From the NCBI GenBank assembly GCA_900472675.1, contig UCJA01000018.1, positions 62,001 to 126,000 of the forward strand: a stretch of DNA of 64,000 nucleotides, given 5' to 3'. The notes beneath the pieces are model-generated. The model worked only from the letters and a program-made list of their open reading frames with translations. It did not search any database and was not told the origin of the DNA. Position 1 is the first letter of the stretch. The number at the start of each line of letters is the position of its first letter. This document shows, in pieces, positions 18,119-27,344 of this stretch. A program made the position numbers and the translations under genes. The stretch is from Hyphomicrobiales bacterium. GTDB taxonomy: Bacteria; Pseudomonadota; Alphaproteobacteria; Rhizobiales; Rhizobiaceae.

Positions 18119-18853
18119 ATGACACAACCCTCTATCCTTCTGACGGGTGCAAGCCGTGGCATCGGACATGCAACGGTCAAGCTGTTCCTGGAAAAAGGCT
18201 GGCGTGTCCTCACCGTGTCACGCCAACCTTTTTCGGAGGAGTGCCTGTGGCCCTCGGCCCGTGAAAGCCATATCCAGGCAGATCTCGCCGACCTGACGCA
18301 GATCGACAAGCTGGCGGCCGACGTTCGCGAGCGACTGAATGGCGCGGGGCTGCATGCGCTGGTCAACAATGCGGGCATTTCGCCCAAAGGTGAAGGTGGC
18401 GCCCGCCTCGGCGTCATCGGTTCCGACGCCGCCACCTGGACGACGGTGCTGAATGTCAATCTCGTTTCCATCGCCCTGCTCGCGCGGGCGCTTCTGCCCG
18501 AACTGGAGGCTGCGAAAGGATCGATCGTCAACGTCACGTCGATTGCCGGCTCGCGGGTGCACCCGTTTGCTGGCGTTGCCTATGCGGCCTCGAAGGCAGG
18601 CCTTGCGGCCCTGACGCGGGAAATCGCCCATGAGTTCGGCCCGCATGGCGTTCGTGCCAATGCCATCGCACCGGGTGAAATTGACACCGCGATCCTGTCG
18701 GAGGGCACGGACCTTCTGGTGGAAGCAAATGTGCCGATGAAAAGGCTCGGCACGCCGCGGGAAGTGGCCGAGACAATCCACTTTCTCTGCAGCGAAACAT
18801 CCGCCTATATCAATGGCGCGGAAATCCACATCAATGGCGGCCAGCATGTCTGA
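18119..18853 (+). CDS. short-chain dehydrogenase/reductase (SDR)
   Basis: A 244-residue classical SDR. The cofactor motif TGASRGIG is at residues 9-16, NNAG follows near 82, and the catalytic Ser/Tyr/Lys set is seen as NVTSIAGS and YAASK. The C-terminal INGAEIHINGGQHV is the usual family ending. AAGGAGA lies 7 bp before the ATG. It is 95 bp after the gamma-glutamyltransferase homologue and probably belongs to the same operon, oxidising or reducing a metabolite of that pathway. The substrate cannot be told. Confidence 0.9.
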   Translation: MTQPSILLTGASRGIGHATVKLFLEKGWRVLTVSRQPFSEECLWPSARESHIQADLADLTQIDKLAADVRERLNGAGLHALVNNAGISPKGEGGARLGVIGSDAATWTTVLNVNLVSIALLARALLPELEAAKGSIVNVTSIAGSRVHPFAGVAYAASKAGLAALTREIAHEFGPHGVRANAIAPGEIDTAILSEGTDLLVEANVPMKRLGTPREVAETIHFLCSETSAYINGAEIHINGGQHV

Positions 18854-18949
18854 CGCGGCCACGGCGTGCGGAGCGTGCAGCGGCAGGGCATGACAGGTTT
18901 TTAGCCCGGACGATGCAATTCCATCAACCGGGTTGCCATCTCCACAGAG

Positions 18950-20365
18950 CTATCCGACAGCTGGCGTGTGCCAGTCTTTGGACCGATCCACAGCTTGCGC
19001 AAACCGCGCGAGCCGCGCTGCCCCATCACACGGGTTGGGGGTCATGGTTTGCGAAGGCTGCGGGGTCTGCAAGGTTTCGCAAAGCGCGCAGGCGGCAAGC
19101 TGGGCGGTGCCGTAGGCGGTCAGTTCGTCGACACTGGGGATGACCACCGTGCACCCGGTCGTGTCGGCAAGAAACTGGCACAGATAACGGGAACGGCTGA
19201 CGCCGCCATCCACCGATATCCGTGTGACCGGCGCATCTGACGCCATGGCCACGACGATTTCGCTGGCTCGCAACGCAATGCCTTCGATCAGCGCCTGCTG
19301 CATGTCCTGGCGGGTCGTTGCCCCTGTCATGCCGATGAAAAGCCCGGCGGCGCTGTCATCCCAATGCGGGCTCCCAAGTCCTGCCAGCGCTGGCACGAAG
19401 GCCAGGCCGCGGTCGATGGCCGGGCCTGCTGCAAAGGCATTGAGTTCCGCCGGTTCATTCAGAAGCCCTATTCTCTGAGCCCAGTTGATCGCCGCGCCAG
19501 CGGCATGGACGCCACCGTCTGTCGCATAACTGGTTTCGCCACGGATCGACCAGGCTACGGTCGGCAGCAGGCCGTTCTGGCCAGCCGGTCGCCGGTTTGG
19601 GCCGGTAAGCGACAGTGCGAAGGCGCCCGTGCCGAAGGTAATCTTGGTGTCACCCGCGACCCGGCAGCCATGACCGTAAAGGGCCGCCTGCTGATCCACC
19701 ACCGATGCCGTCAGCGGTGTGCCGTCAATGTCTCCGAACTCGCCGACGGTCGGCAGAATGGGGGGCAGGCATTCGATCGGAACGCCGAAAATTTGGCAGA
19801 GCCTGCTGTCCCACTCGCCGGTTGCGATATTCATCAGGGACGTGCGCGAGGCGGTGGTGATGTCGGTTGCCGCGCGTCCGGTAAGCCGCTGCAGGAAAAA
19901 CGCGTCCGTGGTGCCGAGCATCAGTCTGCCGGCACGCCGCGCCTCCTTGACGTCGTCATTGTTCTCCAAGAACCAGGCCAGTTTTGCGGCGGAAAAATAG
20001 GGGCTGAGCGGAAGGCCGGACAGCGCCATGATCTCGGCTTGCACAGGGGAAAGGGCGGCGACCTGCGCCGCCGTCCGGCGGTCCTGCCAGACGATCACGG
20101 GCGAGAGCGGTCTTCCATCGATCGCATCCCAGGCAAGGCAGCTTTCACCCTGATTGGACAGACCGATCGCGGTGACTTCGCCCGCGGCGGAGAGCGCCGC
20201 GCGCAGATTGGCGAGCAGTTCCTCAGCCTCGTGTTCGACCCGATCCGTACCGGAGAAATGCTGCGCATGCGCCGCGGAAAAGACGATGCTGGCCGTACCG
20301 TCAGCTGCGACCTTAAGTGCGCGCGTTGATGTGGTACCCTGATCGAGGGCCAGGAAAATGCTCAT
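18950..20365 (-). CDS. FGGY-family carbohydrate kinase, glycerol-kinase-like
   Basis: A 471-residue sugar or polyol kinase with two actin-like ATPase domains. The N-terminal phosphate-binding motif LDQGTTSTRA at residues 7-16 and the C-terminal SVDGGVSRSRYLCQFLAD element match glycerol kinases and relatives. It is shorter than typical GlpK (about 500). It is the last gene of a three-gene minus-strand operon, overlapping the flavoprotein upstream by ATGA, so it likely phosphorylates the compound oxidised by the two flavoproteins, or supplies their phosphorylated substrate. Glycerol, erythritol or another small polyol is possible. Confidence 0.85.
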   Translation of the reverse strand: MSIFLALDQGTTSTRALKVAADGTASIVFSAAHAQHFSGTDRVEHEAEELLANLRAALSAAGEVTAIGLSNQGESCLAWDAIDGRPLSPVIVWQDRRTAAQVAALSPVQAEIMALSGLPLSPYFSAAKLAWFLENNDDVKEARRAGRLMLGTTDAFFLQRLTGRAATDITTASRTSLMNIATGEWDSRLCQIFGVPIECLPPILPTVGEFGDIDGTPLTASVVDQQAALYGHGCRVAGDTKITFGTGAFALSLTGPNRRPAGQNGLLPTVAWSIRGETSYATDGGVHAAGAAINWAQRIGLLNEPAELNAFAAGPAIDRGLAFVPALAGLGSPHWDDSAAGLFIGMTGATTRQDMQQALIEGIALRASEIVVAMASDAPVTRISVDGGVSRSRYLCQFLADTTGCTVVIPSVDELTAYGTAQLAACALCETLQTPQPSQTMTPNPCDGAARLARFAQAVDRSKDWHTPAVG

Positions 20366-21606
20366 GCCTTCGGCTCCAGTCGCAACCTAAGATCGCTGCT
20401 CTCGCCAGCAAGGTCCAGCCCAGCCAAGGAAAAGCGGATTGGTTTCTGCGGTGCGGCGTTGATGCTTTGTGATCGCAGGATCGTGCCGCTGCCATTCGAC
20501 AGGATCAAATGCCCCTTGGCAGCCCCGAGCGCGCGCACATTCAAATCCGGTGCGGTGCCCGTGCCTTCGGTCGTCAGACGCTGCGGGACCACGTACTTCA
20601 GCCCGGCACCGGCAATGACGCGGCGGCCAGGCGTCTCTTTCGGTTCAGATTTTGCCCGATCCGCAAGTTCGGCGGCAATCAGCCCGGCAACGCGGCGACC
20701 CTCGGCCCAGCAATGACCTGCCGTCTCGATTGGGTGAACCATGTTGCCGGCGAAAAATATGCCGGGATCGGAGCCTCGACCATGCTGGTCGATTTCCGGG
20801 CCACCGGTTGCCGGATCGAGCACCAGGGCGCTCGCTTCCGCAAGGGCCGCCTCCGGAACGAAGCGGCCGGAAAAGATCACGCCGTCGCACGCCAATAGCG
20901 TCTCCGTGCCGTCGGCCAGCCGCAACCGCACAGAGGTCACCCGCAGACGACCTTCGATGGCAAGGATTTGCGCGCCTGTCATGACGGGCACGCGAAGCAC
21001 ACGGGGCAAGGCAAAGAATGCCCGCCGGGCCTGGACGTCGGGTTCACTCTCCACCATGGCGATGGGGCGGATGCCATGGCTTCGACAGGTGAGGATCGCC
21101 GACAATGACACAAGTTCGCTGCCGACGATGAGCGGACGTCGAAACGGCACACGCCCTTCCTGGTAGACGAAGGCCTGAAGCGCTGCCGTATTCATCACAC
21201 CCAGGGGCCGCAGGCCGGGCACCAGCAACTGCGCCCGGGTGGCCTCGCGGGCACCGGTGGCGATCAGGATGCGGGCTGCCTGGATCGACTCGATGCCCTT
21301 GGGGCTCGCGACTGTCAGCAGGCCGCCGGGGCCGGTATGGACGACCGTATGTTTCGTCAGGATGGTGACGCCAGCAGCCAGTGCTGCGGCCACGAGGCGG
21401 CGGGCATAGGCAGGCCCTGTCAGGATGCGCCCGAACTCGCGCATGCCGAAAGGCGGATGGCCGCAATGGCGAGGGATGCCGCCGGCCTCGTCTCCACGCT
21501 CGAAGAGCGCCACCTTCGCCACGCCACGGGCTCTCAACTCGATGGCAGCGGAAAGCCCGGCAGGACCACCGCCGACGATCGCAACGTCGTAAGGGTCCGA
21601 GCTCAT
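20362..21606 (-). CDS. FAD-dependent oxidoreductase, GlpB/HcnB-like
   Basis: A 414-residue flavoprotein. The dinucleotide-binding motif is VAIVGGGPAGLSAAIELRARG at about residues 7-27 (GxGxxG), and a second nucleotide-binding stretch occurs around LIVGSELVSLSAIL. The C-terminal FAD motif contains DPGIFFAGNMVHPIETAGH. The start at 21606 overlaps the upstream GlpA-like gene by ATGA; a longer in-frame extension to 21795 lies inside that gene and is rejected. The pairing of a GlpA-like protein carrying an iron-sulfur domain with this second flavoprotein resembles the subunits of anaerobic glycerol-3-phosphate dehydrogenase or of opine and cyanide-forming amino-acid oxidases. Confidence 0.85.
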   Translation of the reverse strand: MSSDPYDVAIVGGGPAGLSAAIELRARGVAKVALFERGDEAGGIPRHCGHPPFGMREFGRILTGPAYARRLVAAALAAGVTILTKHTVVHTGPGGLLTVASPKGIESIQAARILIATGAREATRAQLLVPGLRPLGVMNTAALQAFVYQEGRVPFRRPLIVGSELVSLSAILTCRSHGIRPIAMVESEPDVQARRAFFALPRVLRVPVMTGAQILAIEGRLRVTSVRLRLADGTETLLACDGVIFSGRFVPEAALAEASALVLDPATGGPEIDQHGRGSDPGIFFAGNMVHPIETAGHCWAEGRRVAGLIAAELADRAKSEPKETPGRRVIAGAGLKYVVPQRLTTEGTGTAPDLNVRALGAAKGHLILSNGSGTILRSQSINAAPQKPIRFSLAGLDLAGESSDLRLRLEPKA

Positions 21607-22997
21607 CGGTCGGCCTCCGGTGTGATCGGCACCGACAGCCGGCCTTCGGTGAGGCTGTTCAGACGGGCTAGACAGTTGAACCCCTGACAGCGCCCCATGG
21701 CGCAGCGCGTGCGCCGCCGCAGCCCGCCAAAATCGCCGGGCGGCAGCGGGCTGCTCAGCGCGGCCTCGATCTCCCGCCCGGTCACCATTTCGCAATGACA
21801 GACGATGCCGTCATGCCCGGGCAGCTCCCAGTCACGCGGAAGGTGCTCGGCCAGATTGGGCAGCGGCAAGATCGGCGGCGCCGTGATCGGTTTGCCGCCG
21901 GCAGTTCGGTCCTGCGCCCATAATCCATGCACATGGCGGGCAATCCCGAGCGCCGCAGTCAGCCCGGTGGAGCGTATGCCGCCGGCGCAGAAATAGCCCT
22001 TTTCCGGAAGGCTGTGGAGGCGATAGTGTTTTTCCTCGGAGGCCGGTCGCAAGCCGGCATAAACGGCCGTCACCTGGGCCTGCGCCAATGCCGGCACCAG
22101 CTCGACGGCCTTGGCGATCAGCATATCGAGTTCCGGACGGGTGACGTCGGGGCGCTCGCGCTCTTCCTGTTCCTCCGCCGTCGGTCCGACCAGCAGGTTG
22201 CCGAAGATCGTTCGTGTGAGCACCACACCCTTGGTGCGGGCCGTCGGCACCGGCAGCAGGATCGTTCTGAGATGTTTGGCCGCAGCCTTGTCGAAGACGA
22301 CGAACTGCCCTTTTCGCGGACGAATCTCAAACTGCGAGCCGCCGATTAGCATGCGTTCGACGCTATCCCCGTGAATACCTGCAGCGTTGATGACGCTGCG
22401 GGCAGTCAGCGTGCCCATGGGCGTCTGAAGATGCCACAGATCGCCATCGAAACGGGCCGACAACAGCCCCGCATTGAAGTGAAACCGCGCGCCCAATGCC
22501 TTGGCCTGCATCGCATAGGCGAGTGGCGCCGACCATGGATCGATGATCACCTCGCGCGGCACGAGAAGTGCCGCCCGCACATGTGCCCCCAAAGCCGGCT
22601 CGCGGGCGACCACCTCGGCGCGGCTGAGAAGCCGGGCGTCGGCAACTCCGTTGAGGAGCGCCTGCTCCAGCAGTTCGGGAAGCCGGGCCTCCTCGCTGTC
22701 ACTCCAGGCGGCAACCAGCGCACCGGTGTCGAGGATCGGAAGGTTGAAATCCTCGCGGATCTGCATGTACTCGTCGTAACCCGCCTGCATGCATTGCAGC
22801 TCGACGCTGCCGGGCGGCGCATCGAAACCGGTGTGCAGAATGGCGCTGTTGGCTTTCGATGCGCCAGATAGGATATCGGGCGCCCGCTCGAGAACGACGA
22901 CACTGGCACCTTCCAGCGAAAAACGGCGCGCCATGGCACAGCCGACGACACCGGCACCGATAATGGCTGCGTCCACAGGATTGCCGAAAGCAAGCAA
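21603..22997 (-). CDS. FAD-dependent oxidoreductase with BFD-like [2Fe-2S] domain, GlpA-like
   Basis: A flavoprotein of about 464 residues. The N-terminal FAD motif AAIIGAGVVGCAMARRFS is followed by a DAO-type catalytic domain. The C-terminal 80 residues hold CHCEMVTGREIEAAL and RRRTRCAMGRCQGFNC, the four-Cys pattern (CxC ... CxxxxC) of a BFD-like [2Fe-2S] domain, as in GlpA of anaerobic glycerol-3-phosphate dehydrogenase. Electrons probably pass from FAD through this cluster to the partner flavoprotein and the quinone pool. TTG at 22997 is preferred because AAGGAG lies 5 bp before it; a GTG at 23021 in frame is the alternative. It is the first gene of the minus-strand operon and diverges from the large FAD/FeS dehydrogenase. 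Confidence 0.85.
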   Translation of the reverse strand: MLAFGNPVDAAIIGAGVVGCAMARRFSLEGASVVVLERAPDILSGASKANSAILHTGFDAPPGSVELQCMQAGYDEYMQIREDFNLPILDTGALVAAWSDSEEARLPELLEQALLNGVADARLLSRAEVVAREPALGAHVRAALLVPREVIIDPWSAPLAYAMQAKALGARFHFNAGLLSARFDGDLWHLQTPMGTLTARSVINAAGIHGDSVERMLIGGSQFEIRPRKGQFVVFDKAAAKHLRTILLPVPTARTKGVVLTRTIFGNLLVGPTAEEQEERERPDVTRPELDMLIAKAVELVPALAQAQVTAVYAGLRPASEEKHYRLHSLPEKGYFCAGGIRSTGLTAALGIARHVHGLWAQDRTAGGKPITAPPILPLPNLAEHLPRDWELPGHDGIVCHCEMVTGREIEAALSSPLPPGDFGGLRRRTRCAMGRCQGFNCLARLNSLTEGRLSVPITPEADR

Positions 22998-23097
22998 AGC
23001 GGTCTCCTTGTCAGCGCACACCGTCGGGTGGCGGTCAGCCGAGAACGTCGCCCATGCTTACCGTTGCCATCGCTGTTTGACGAGAATAAATTGTACG

Positions 23098-23119
23098 TTC
23101 GGTCATTTTATTGACTGAA
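23098..23119. promoter_or_regulatory. candidate DeoR-type operator
   Basis: TTCGGTCA at 23098-23105 and TGACTGAA at 23112-23119 form an inverted repeat (7 of 8 positions) with a 6-bp AT-rich spacer, in the 251-bp divergent region between the GlpA-like gene and the FAD/FeS dehydrogenase gene. The DeoR/GlpR-like repressor encoded at 26114-26899 is the obvious candidate binder. No other gene-like feature was seen in this gap. Confidence 0.5.
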
Positions 23120-23248
23120 TGTGTTGTTTTGTGTGCCGATTAATCGTGCTAGTGACGGAGACCGGTGGTCCAACCCACCAACTTGCAGATGCTCATGAAA
23201 GATCGCATGCGGCGCTGTGATCGCATTTCTTGTGCCGAGGTAACGTAA

Positions 23249-26110
23249 GTGACGTCTCCCGCCCTCCTGCAATCCGCGGATTACAACGCCTTCGTAGGCA
23301 CCCTGAAATCGAAGGGCTTCCGTGGCGACGCGACCGTCGCCGCATCGGACCGTGTGGTTTTGGCGACGGACAATTCGATCTACCAGCTTCTGCCAGATGC
23401 CGTGGCCTGGCCGATGGACGAGAGCGATCTCGTGCTGATCGCACGTCTGCTCGACGAGCCGCGTTTCCACGGCATCGTTTTGCGCCCACGCGGCGGCGGC
23501 ACGGGCACCAACGGCCAGTCGCTTGGCAATGGCCTGGTGGTCGATTGTTCACGCCACATGACCGGGATCCTTGAGATCAACGCTGAACAGGGCTGGGTAC
23601 GGGTTGAGCCGGGGGTCATCAAGGACCAGCTGAACGCAGCGCTGAAACCGCTCGGCCTGTTCTTTGCCCCGGAACTGTCGACTTCGTCACGCGCGACACT
23701 TGGCGGCATGATCTCCACCGATGCCTGCGGACAGGGGTCCTGCGTCTACGGCAAGACCTCCAACCATGTCATCAACCTGCGTGCTGTGCTGGTTGGCGGC
23801 GAGATCCTGGAAACCCGCCGGGCGCCGCTCGACCCGACGATCAGCGGCCGTGCGGGCGAGATTCTCGCTTGTCTCGACGAGATCTCGTCCAGCCAGGCGG
23901 AGCTGATCAAGGCGCGGTTTCCGAAACTCAACCGGTCACTGACGGGGTACGACCTTGCCCATATCCGTGAGGGCGACACGATCGATCCGGCGGCTGTCCT
24001 GTGCGGTTCGGAAGGCACGCTGGCACTGATTGCCGAGGCGAGGCTGAATGTTCTGCCCATTCCGAAGGCAGCCTCGCTGATCCTGATCTTCTACCCCGAT
24101 TTCCAGTCGGCTCTTCGGGATGCGCGCGAAATGGCCGTGCTCGGCGCCACGTCGGTCGAAACCATCGATAGCCGCGTGCTCGGCCTGGCGCGCGAGGAGC
24201 CGACCTTTTCCGCCGTCGCACATCTTTTTCCGCAGGCCGGTGCGCAAGGGGTCAACATCGTCGAATTCACCGACGACGATCCGGCAACGCTTGCCGAGCG
24301 GATTGCAGCGCTGGTGACACAACTTGCAGGCCTGCCCGCGCGGCTGGCAATGACGGTTGCCAACGGTCGCGAAGTCGAGCTGGTCTGGGGACTGCGCAAG
24401 GCCGCCGTTGGCCTGCTCGGACGCGCCGTCGGCGACAAGCGACCGATCCCCTTCGTCGAAGACTGCGCCGTTCCGCCCGAAAACCTCGAGCCCTTCATTG
24501 CCGGATTCCGGGCAATCCTCGATCGCGAGGGACTGGCCTACGGCATGTTCGGTCATGTCGATGCCGGCGTCCTGCATGTGCGCCCGGCGATCGACCTCAC
24601 TGATCCCGCCCAGGAACCGCTGATCCGGCGCGTGACCGAGGCCGTCGAGGCCCTGGCGCGCAGCCATGGCGGCCTTCTCTGGGGCGAGCATGGCAAAGGC
24701 GTCCGCTCCGAATTCGTGCCCGAGGTTTTTGGCCCGCTCTACCCGTCGCTGCAGCGGATCAAGGCGGCCTTCGATCCGCGCAACCAGATGAACCCCGGCA
24801 AGATCGCGACACCCGACAACGGGCGTTTGTGGAGGATCGACGAGGTCGCACTGCGCGGCCAGAACGACCGCACCGTGCCGGCCGATCTGCGCATTGAATA
24901 TGCCTCCGCTTTCGGCTGCAACGGCAATGGTGCCTGTTTCAACCGCACCCTCGATGACGTCATGTGCCCCTCCTACAAGGTCACCGGCGACCGACGACAC
25001 TCGCCAAAGGGACGGGTCGGGCTGGTGCGCGAATGGTTGCGGCAAGGCGGCCCGCAGGGTCGCGCCGATCCGCAGTTCGAAATCGAGGTCAAGCAGGCGA
25101 TCGACGGCTGTCTCAGCTGCGGGGCCTGTACCAGCCAATGTCCGGTGCGTGTCGACGTACCCTCCATCAAATCGCTGTTTCTCAATAGTTTTTATCGGCG
25201 CCATCGCCGGTCCCTGCGTGACACCGCGCTTGCCCATCTGGAAGGCCTGCTGCCACTTGCCGCAAAATTCCGATGGGGTTTCAATCTGATGACCGAGGGC
25301 CCCGGCGCGGCATTGATGTCCGCCATCGGCCTGACGGCGCTGCCAAACATGCCGAAGCAGGTTCGAGGGCTTCGCTGGCTGAAACAAGCCGATATCGCTG
25401 GGCTCGACCCGAAGATCGACGTGGTTTTGGTGCCCGACGCTTTTACCCAATTTTTCGAGCCGAAGGTCGTTGCGGATCTCGACTTCGTCATGACCCAGCT
25501 GCAGAAAAGACTGTGGCTGGCCCCTTATCGACCCTCCGGCAAGGCCCGGAAGGTCCTCGGCCGGCTGGCCGGATTTTCGCGCCAGGCGGAAAGACAGAAG
25601 GACAGCCTCAAGGCGATCGCTGCAAGCGGCGTGCCGCTGATGGGGCTCGAGCCGCCGGTGACACTCTCCTATCGCACCGACTATCCCGATGACACGCCGG
25701 CCGTGGCGCTGCCGCAGCAGCTGCTCGCGCCGCTGATCGCCGCGTTGCCGGCCCAGACGTCGCAGATGGCAGTGCGGCTTCTACCCCATTGCAGCGAACG
25801 GGTTCTCGGTACCGGCGTCACCGCCGAGTGGCGCGCTATTTTCGATCGTTTCGGCATCTCGCTTCACATGCCTCCCACCGGGTGCTGCGGCATGGCGGGA
25901 ATGTGGGGGCATGAAACTGTCAATCGTGCCAAGTCGGACGAGATTTTTCACCATAGCTGGAAGGCCGCGACTGCGCCCGGCGTCGATGCCATCCTGGCCA
26001 CGGGTTTTTCCTGCCGATGTCAGACCAGGCATGTCACCGGCACCGAGCTGCAACACCCGGTCTCCTTGCTACGGCAGTTGCTGCAAGCGCCTGCGACCGT
26101 GAAGGGATAG
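23249..26110 (+). CDS. FAD-linked oxidase / iron-sulfur dehydrogenase fusion, YdiJ-like
   Basis: A 953-residue flavoprotein. Residues about 50-260 are a PCMH-type FAD-binding domain (LRPRGGGTGTNGQSLGNG region), followed by a FAD-oxidase C-terminal domain up to about 530. A [4Fe-4S] ferredoxin motif is visible as CLSCGACTSQCPVRVDVP near residues 618-635, and a CCG-type cysteine domain near 870-930 includes PTGCCGMAGMWG. This order matches YdiJ-like D-2-hydroxyacid (for example D-2-hydroxyglutarate or D-lactate) dehydrogenases. GTG at 23249 has GAGGT eight bases before it. It forms an operon with the DeoR regulator and is divergent from the kinase/flavoprotein operon, suggesting a role in the same polyol or hydroxyacid pathway. 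Confidence 0.88.
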   Translation: MTSPALLQSADYNAFVGTLKSKGFRGDATVAASDRVVLATDNSIYQLLPDAVAWPMDESDLVLIARLLDEPRFHGIVLRPRGGGTGTNGQSLGNGLVVDCSRHMTGILEINAEQGWVRVEPGVIKDQLNAALKPLGLFFAPELSTSSRATLGGMISTDACGQGSCVYGKTSNHVINLRAVLVGGEILETRRAPLDPTISGRAGEILACLDEISSSQAELIKARFPKLNRSLTGYDLAHIREGDTIDPAAVLCGSEGTLALIAEARLNVLPIPKAASLILIFYPDFQSALRDAREMAVLGATSVETIDSRVLGLAREEPTFSAVAHLFPQAGAQGVNIVEFTDDDPATLAERIAALVTQLAGLPARLAMTVANGREVELVWGLRKAAVGLLGRAVGDKRPIPFVEDCAVPPENLEPFIAGFRAILDREGLAYGMFGHVDAGVLHVRPAIDLTDPAQEPLIRRVTEAVEALARSHGGLLWGEHGKGVRSEFVPEVFGPLYPSLQRIKAAFDPRNQMNPGKIATPDNGRLWRIDEVALRGQNDRTVPADLRIEYASAFGCNGNGACFNRTLDDVMCPSYKVTGDRRHSPKGRVGLVREWLRQGGPQGRADPQFEIEVKQAIDGCLSCGACTSQCPVRVDVPSIKSLFLNSFYRRHRRSLRDTALAHLEGLLPLAAKFRWGFNLMTEGPGAALMSAIGLTALPNMPKQVRGLRWLKQADIAGLDPKIDVVLVPDAFTQFFEPKVVADLDFVMTQLQKRLWLAPYRPSGKARKVLGRLAGFSRQAERQKDSLKAIAASGVPLMGLEPPVTLSYRTDYPDDTPAVALPQQLLAPLIAALPAQTSQMAVRLLPHCSERVLGTGVTAEWRAIFDRFGISLHMPPTGCCGMAGMWGHETVNRAKSDEIFHHSWKAATAPGVDAILATGFSCRCQTRHVTGTELQHPVSLLRQLLQAPATVKG

Positions 26111-26113
26111 ACG

Positions 26114-26899
26114 ATGAGACCGGCAGCCAGACGTGAGGCCATTCTTCGGGTTCTCGAGGAAATCGGCGAAGTCACCGTCGAGGACCTGGCCGAACGCTTT
26201 GGTGCCTCGCGCGAGACGGTCAGGCGGGATCTCTCCGATCTCGACGTCGGCGGTCACATCCGCAAATTTCATGGCGGCGCACGTGCCCTGAAACTCAAGG
26301 ACGCCTCCCTCTACGAGAACGAGTTCGACGCGCGCATGAACGAACGGAAGGCGGAAAAAGCCGCCATCGCACGACAGGCCGCATCCCTATTCGCCGAGGG
26401 CTCGGTGCTGTTTATCGACACCGGTTCGACCACGATCGCCTTTGCGGAGGCTCTGGCAAGGCGGCGCAACATGACGGTGATCACCAATTCTCCGCAGATC
26501 GCCCGGATTCTGGCAAAGGCGGAGATGCGCCACCGAGTCTATTTAGTCGGCGGCGAAGTGGCCGCAGAAGGCCGTGAGACATTGGGAGCGATGGCAATCG
26601 CGCAGGCCGCTTTTTTCAAAGCCGAACACGTCGTTCTGACCGTCGGGGCAATCACCACCACCGCCATTATGGACTACGACCTGCGGGAAACCGAGATGGC
26701 ACGCGCCATGATTGCCCAAGCGCAGAGCGTAACGGTTCTAGCCGATCATGACAAACTGGGTCGTCCGGCCGTCTTCGAGGTAGCGGCCCTGACAGAGGTG
26801 ACGAGGCTGGTCACTGACAGTCCTCCCACCCTGGACATGGCTAGGGCACTGGCTGCAGCAGGCGTCGATGTGATCCTGGCCGGTTCAGCCGCCTCCTAG
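26114..26899 (+). CDS. DeoR/GlpR-family transcriptional repressor
   Basis: A 261-residue DeoR regulator with an N-terminal helix-turn-helix at residues 5-60 (RREAILRVLEEIGEVTVEDL, then GASRETVRRDLSDL) and a sugar-isomerase-like effector domain (from about 75, with DTGSTTIAFAEAL). Such proteins repress catabolic genes and are released by a phosphorylated sugar or polyol, which would fit the product of the FGGY kinase in the divergent operon. It starts 3 bp after the dehydrogenase stop. The inverted repeat at 23098-23119 is a plausible target. The 234 bp after this gene hold no other gene, only the SOS promoter described next. Confidence 0.92.
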   Translation: MRPAARREAILRVLEEIGEVTVEDLAERFGASRETVRRDLSDLDVGGHIRKFHGGARALKLKDASLYENEFDARMNERKAEKAAIARQAASLFAEGSVLFIDTGSTTIAFAEALARRRNMTVITNSPQIARILAKAEMRHRVYLVGGEVAAEGRETLGAMAIAQAAFFKAEHVVLTVGAITTTAIMDYDLRETEMARAMIAQAQSVTVLADHDKLGRPAVFEVAALTEVTRLVTDSPPTLDMARALAAAGVDVILAGSAAS

Positions 26900-27022
26900 C
26901 GGGACCTGACCATGGCGCGTTCTGCACCGAACTAAAATGCCGTTCGACGGTTTTGTCGTCGGCTTGCGGGGCGGCTTGGTCATGCCGGCATTGCATCAGA
27001 CACAGCTTAAAAAGATTCTCCG

Positions 27023-27056
27023 TTGACTCCATGCGGAGTGAGAACATAATAGGAAC
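27023..27056 (+). promoter_or_regulatory. promoter with LexA (SOS) box
   Basis: TTGACT at 27023-27028 and CATAAT at 27045-27050 are spaced by 16 bp and look like a sigma-70 promoter. GAACATAATAGGAAC at 27042-27056 is an exact GAAC-N7-GAAC element, which read on the other strand is GTTC-N7-GTTC, the established LexA box of alphaproteobacteria. It covers the -10 element, a standard position for repression. The genes downstream end in a fragment of an SOS-response-associated peptidase, which agrees with SOS control. Confidence 0.8.
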
Positions 27057-27133
27057 ACTCAGCCGCGATGACCGCGGTCGCACCATATTATGCAGCGAAA
27101 CTTGAAGACGCGTTTCGGCGCGAAGGGTAGCCT

Positions 27134-27340
27134 ATGTCCGCAGATCCCATCTCCCACGAGACGCCTGATGACGCCGCTCTTGAGTTGGCCGAGATCCTTC
27201 AGGACCACGGCGGCGATGCCATCGCAGCGGTGAAGACGCTGCTCGCCGATTGCCGTCATCTGCGCGATGAAATGCTGACGCTGGATCTGTGCAGGAGCCA
27301 AGGCTACGCCCGCGGCTGGAAGCCGAAATTCGTGCGCTGA
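27134..27340 (+). CDS. small hypothetical protein in the LexA-controlled operon
   Basis: A 68-residue acidic, mostly helical protein without recognisable domain, signal or membrane segment. AAGGG lies about 6 bp before the ATG. It is the first gene after the LexA box and is followed 4 bp later by the zinc-ribbon gene. Its position suggests a DNA-damage-inducible protein; no function can be assigned. Confidence 0.65.
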   Translation: MSADPISHETPDDAALELAEILQDHGGDAIAAVKTLLADCRHLRDEMLTLDLCRSQGYARGWKPKFVR

Positions 27341-27344
27341 TCCC

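Noticed and set aside
18902..18940. Possible terminator between the SDR and the kinase gene (AGCCCGG with CCGGGTT)
   Set aside because: Only a 7-bp stem with a G-T pair, an 18-base loop and no T-run on either strand.
20362..21795. Longer start of the GlpB-like flavoprotein at 21795
   Set aside because: The extension lies within the GlpA-like gene, translates to Arg-rich sequence without similarity, and the start at 21606 gives the usual ATGA overlap and an N-terminal FAD motif.
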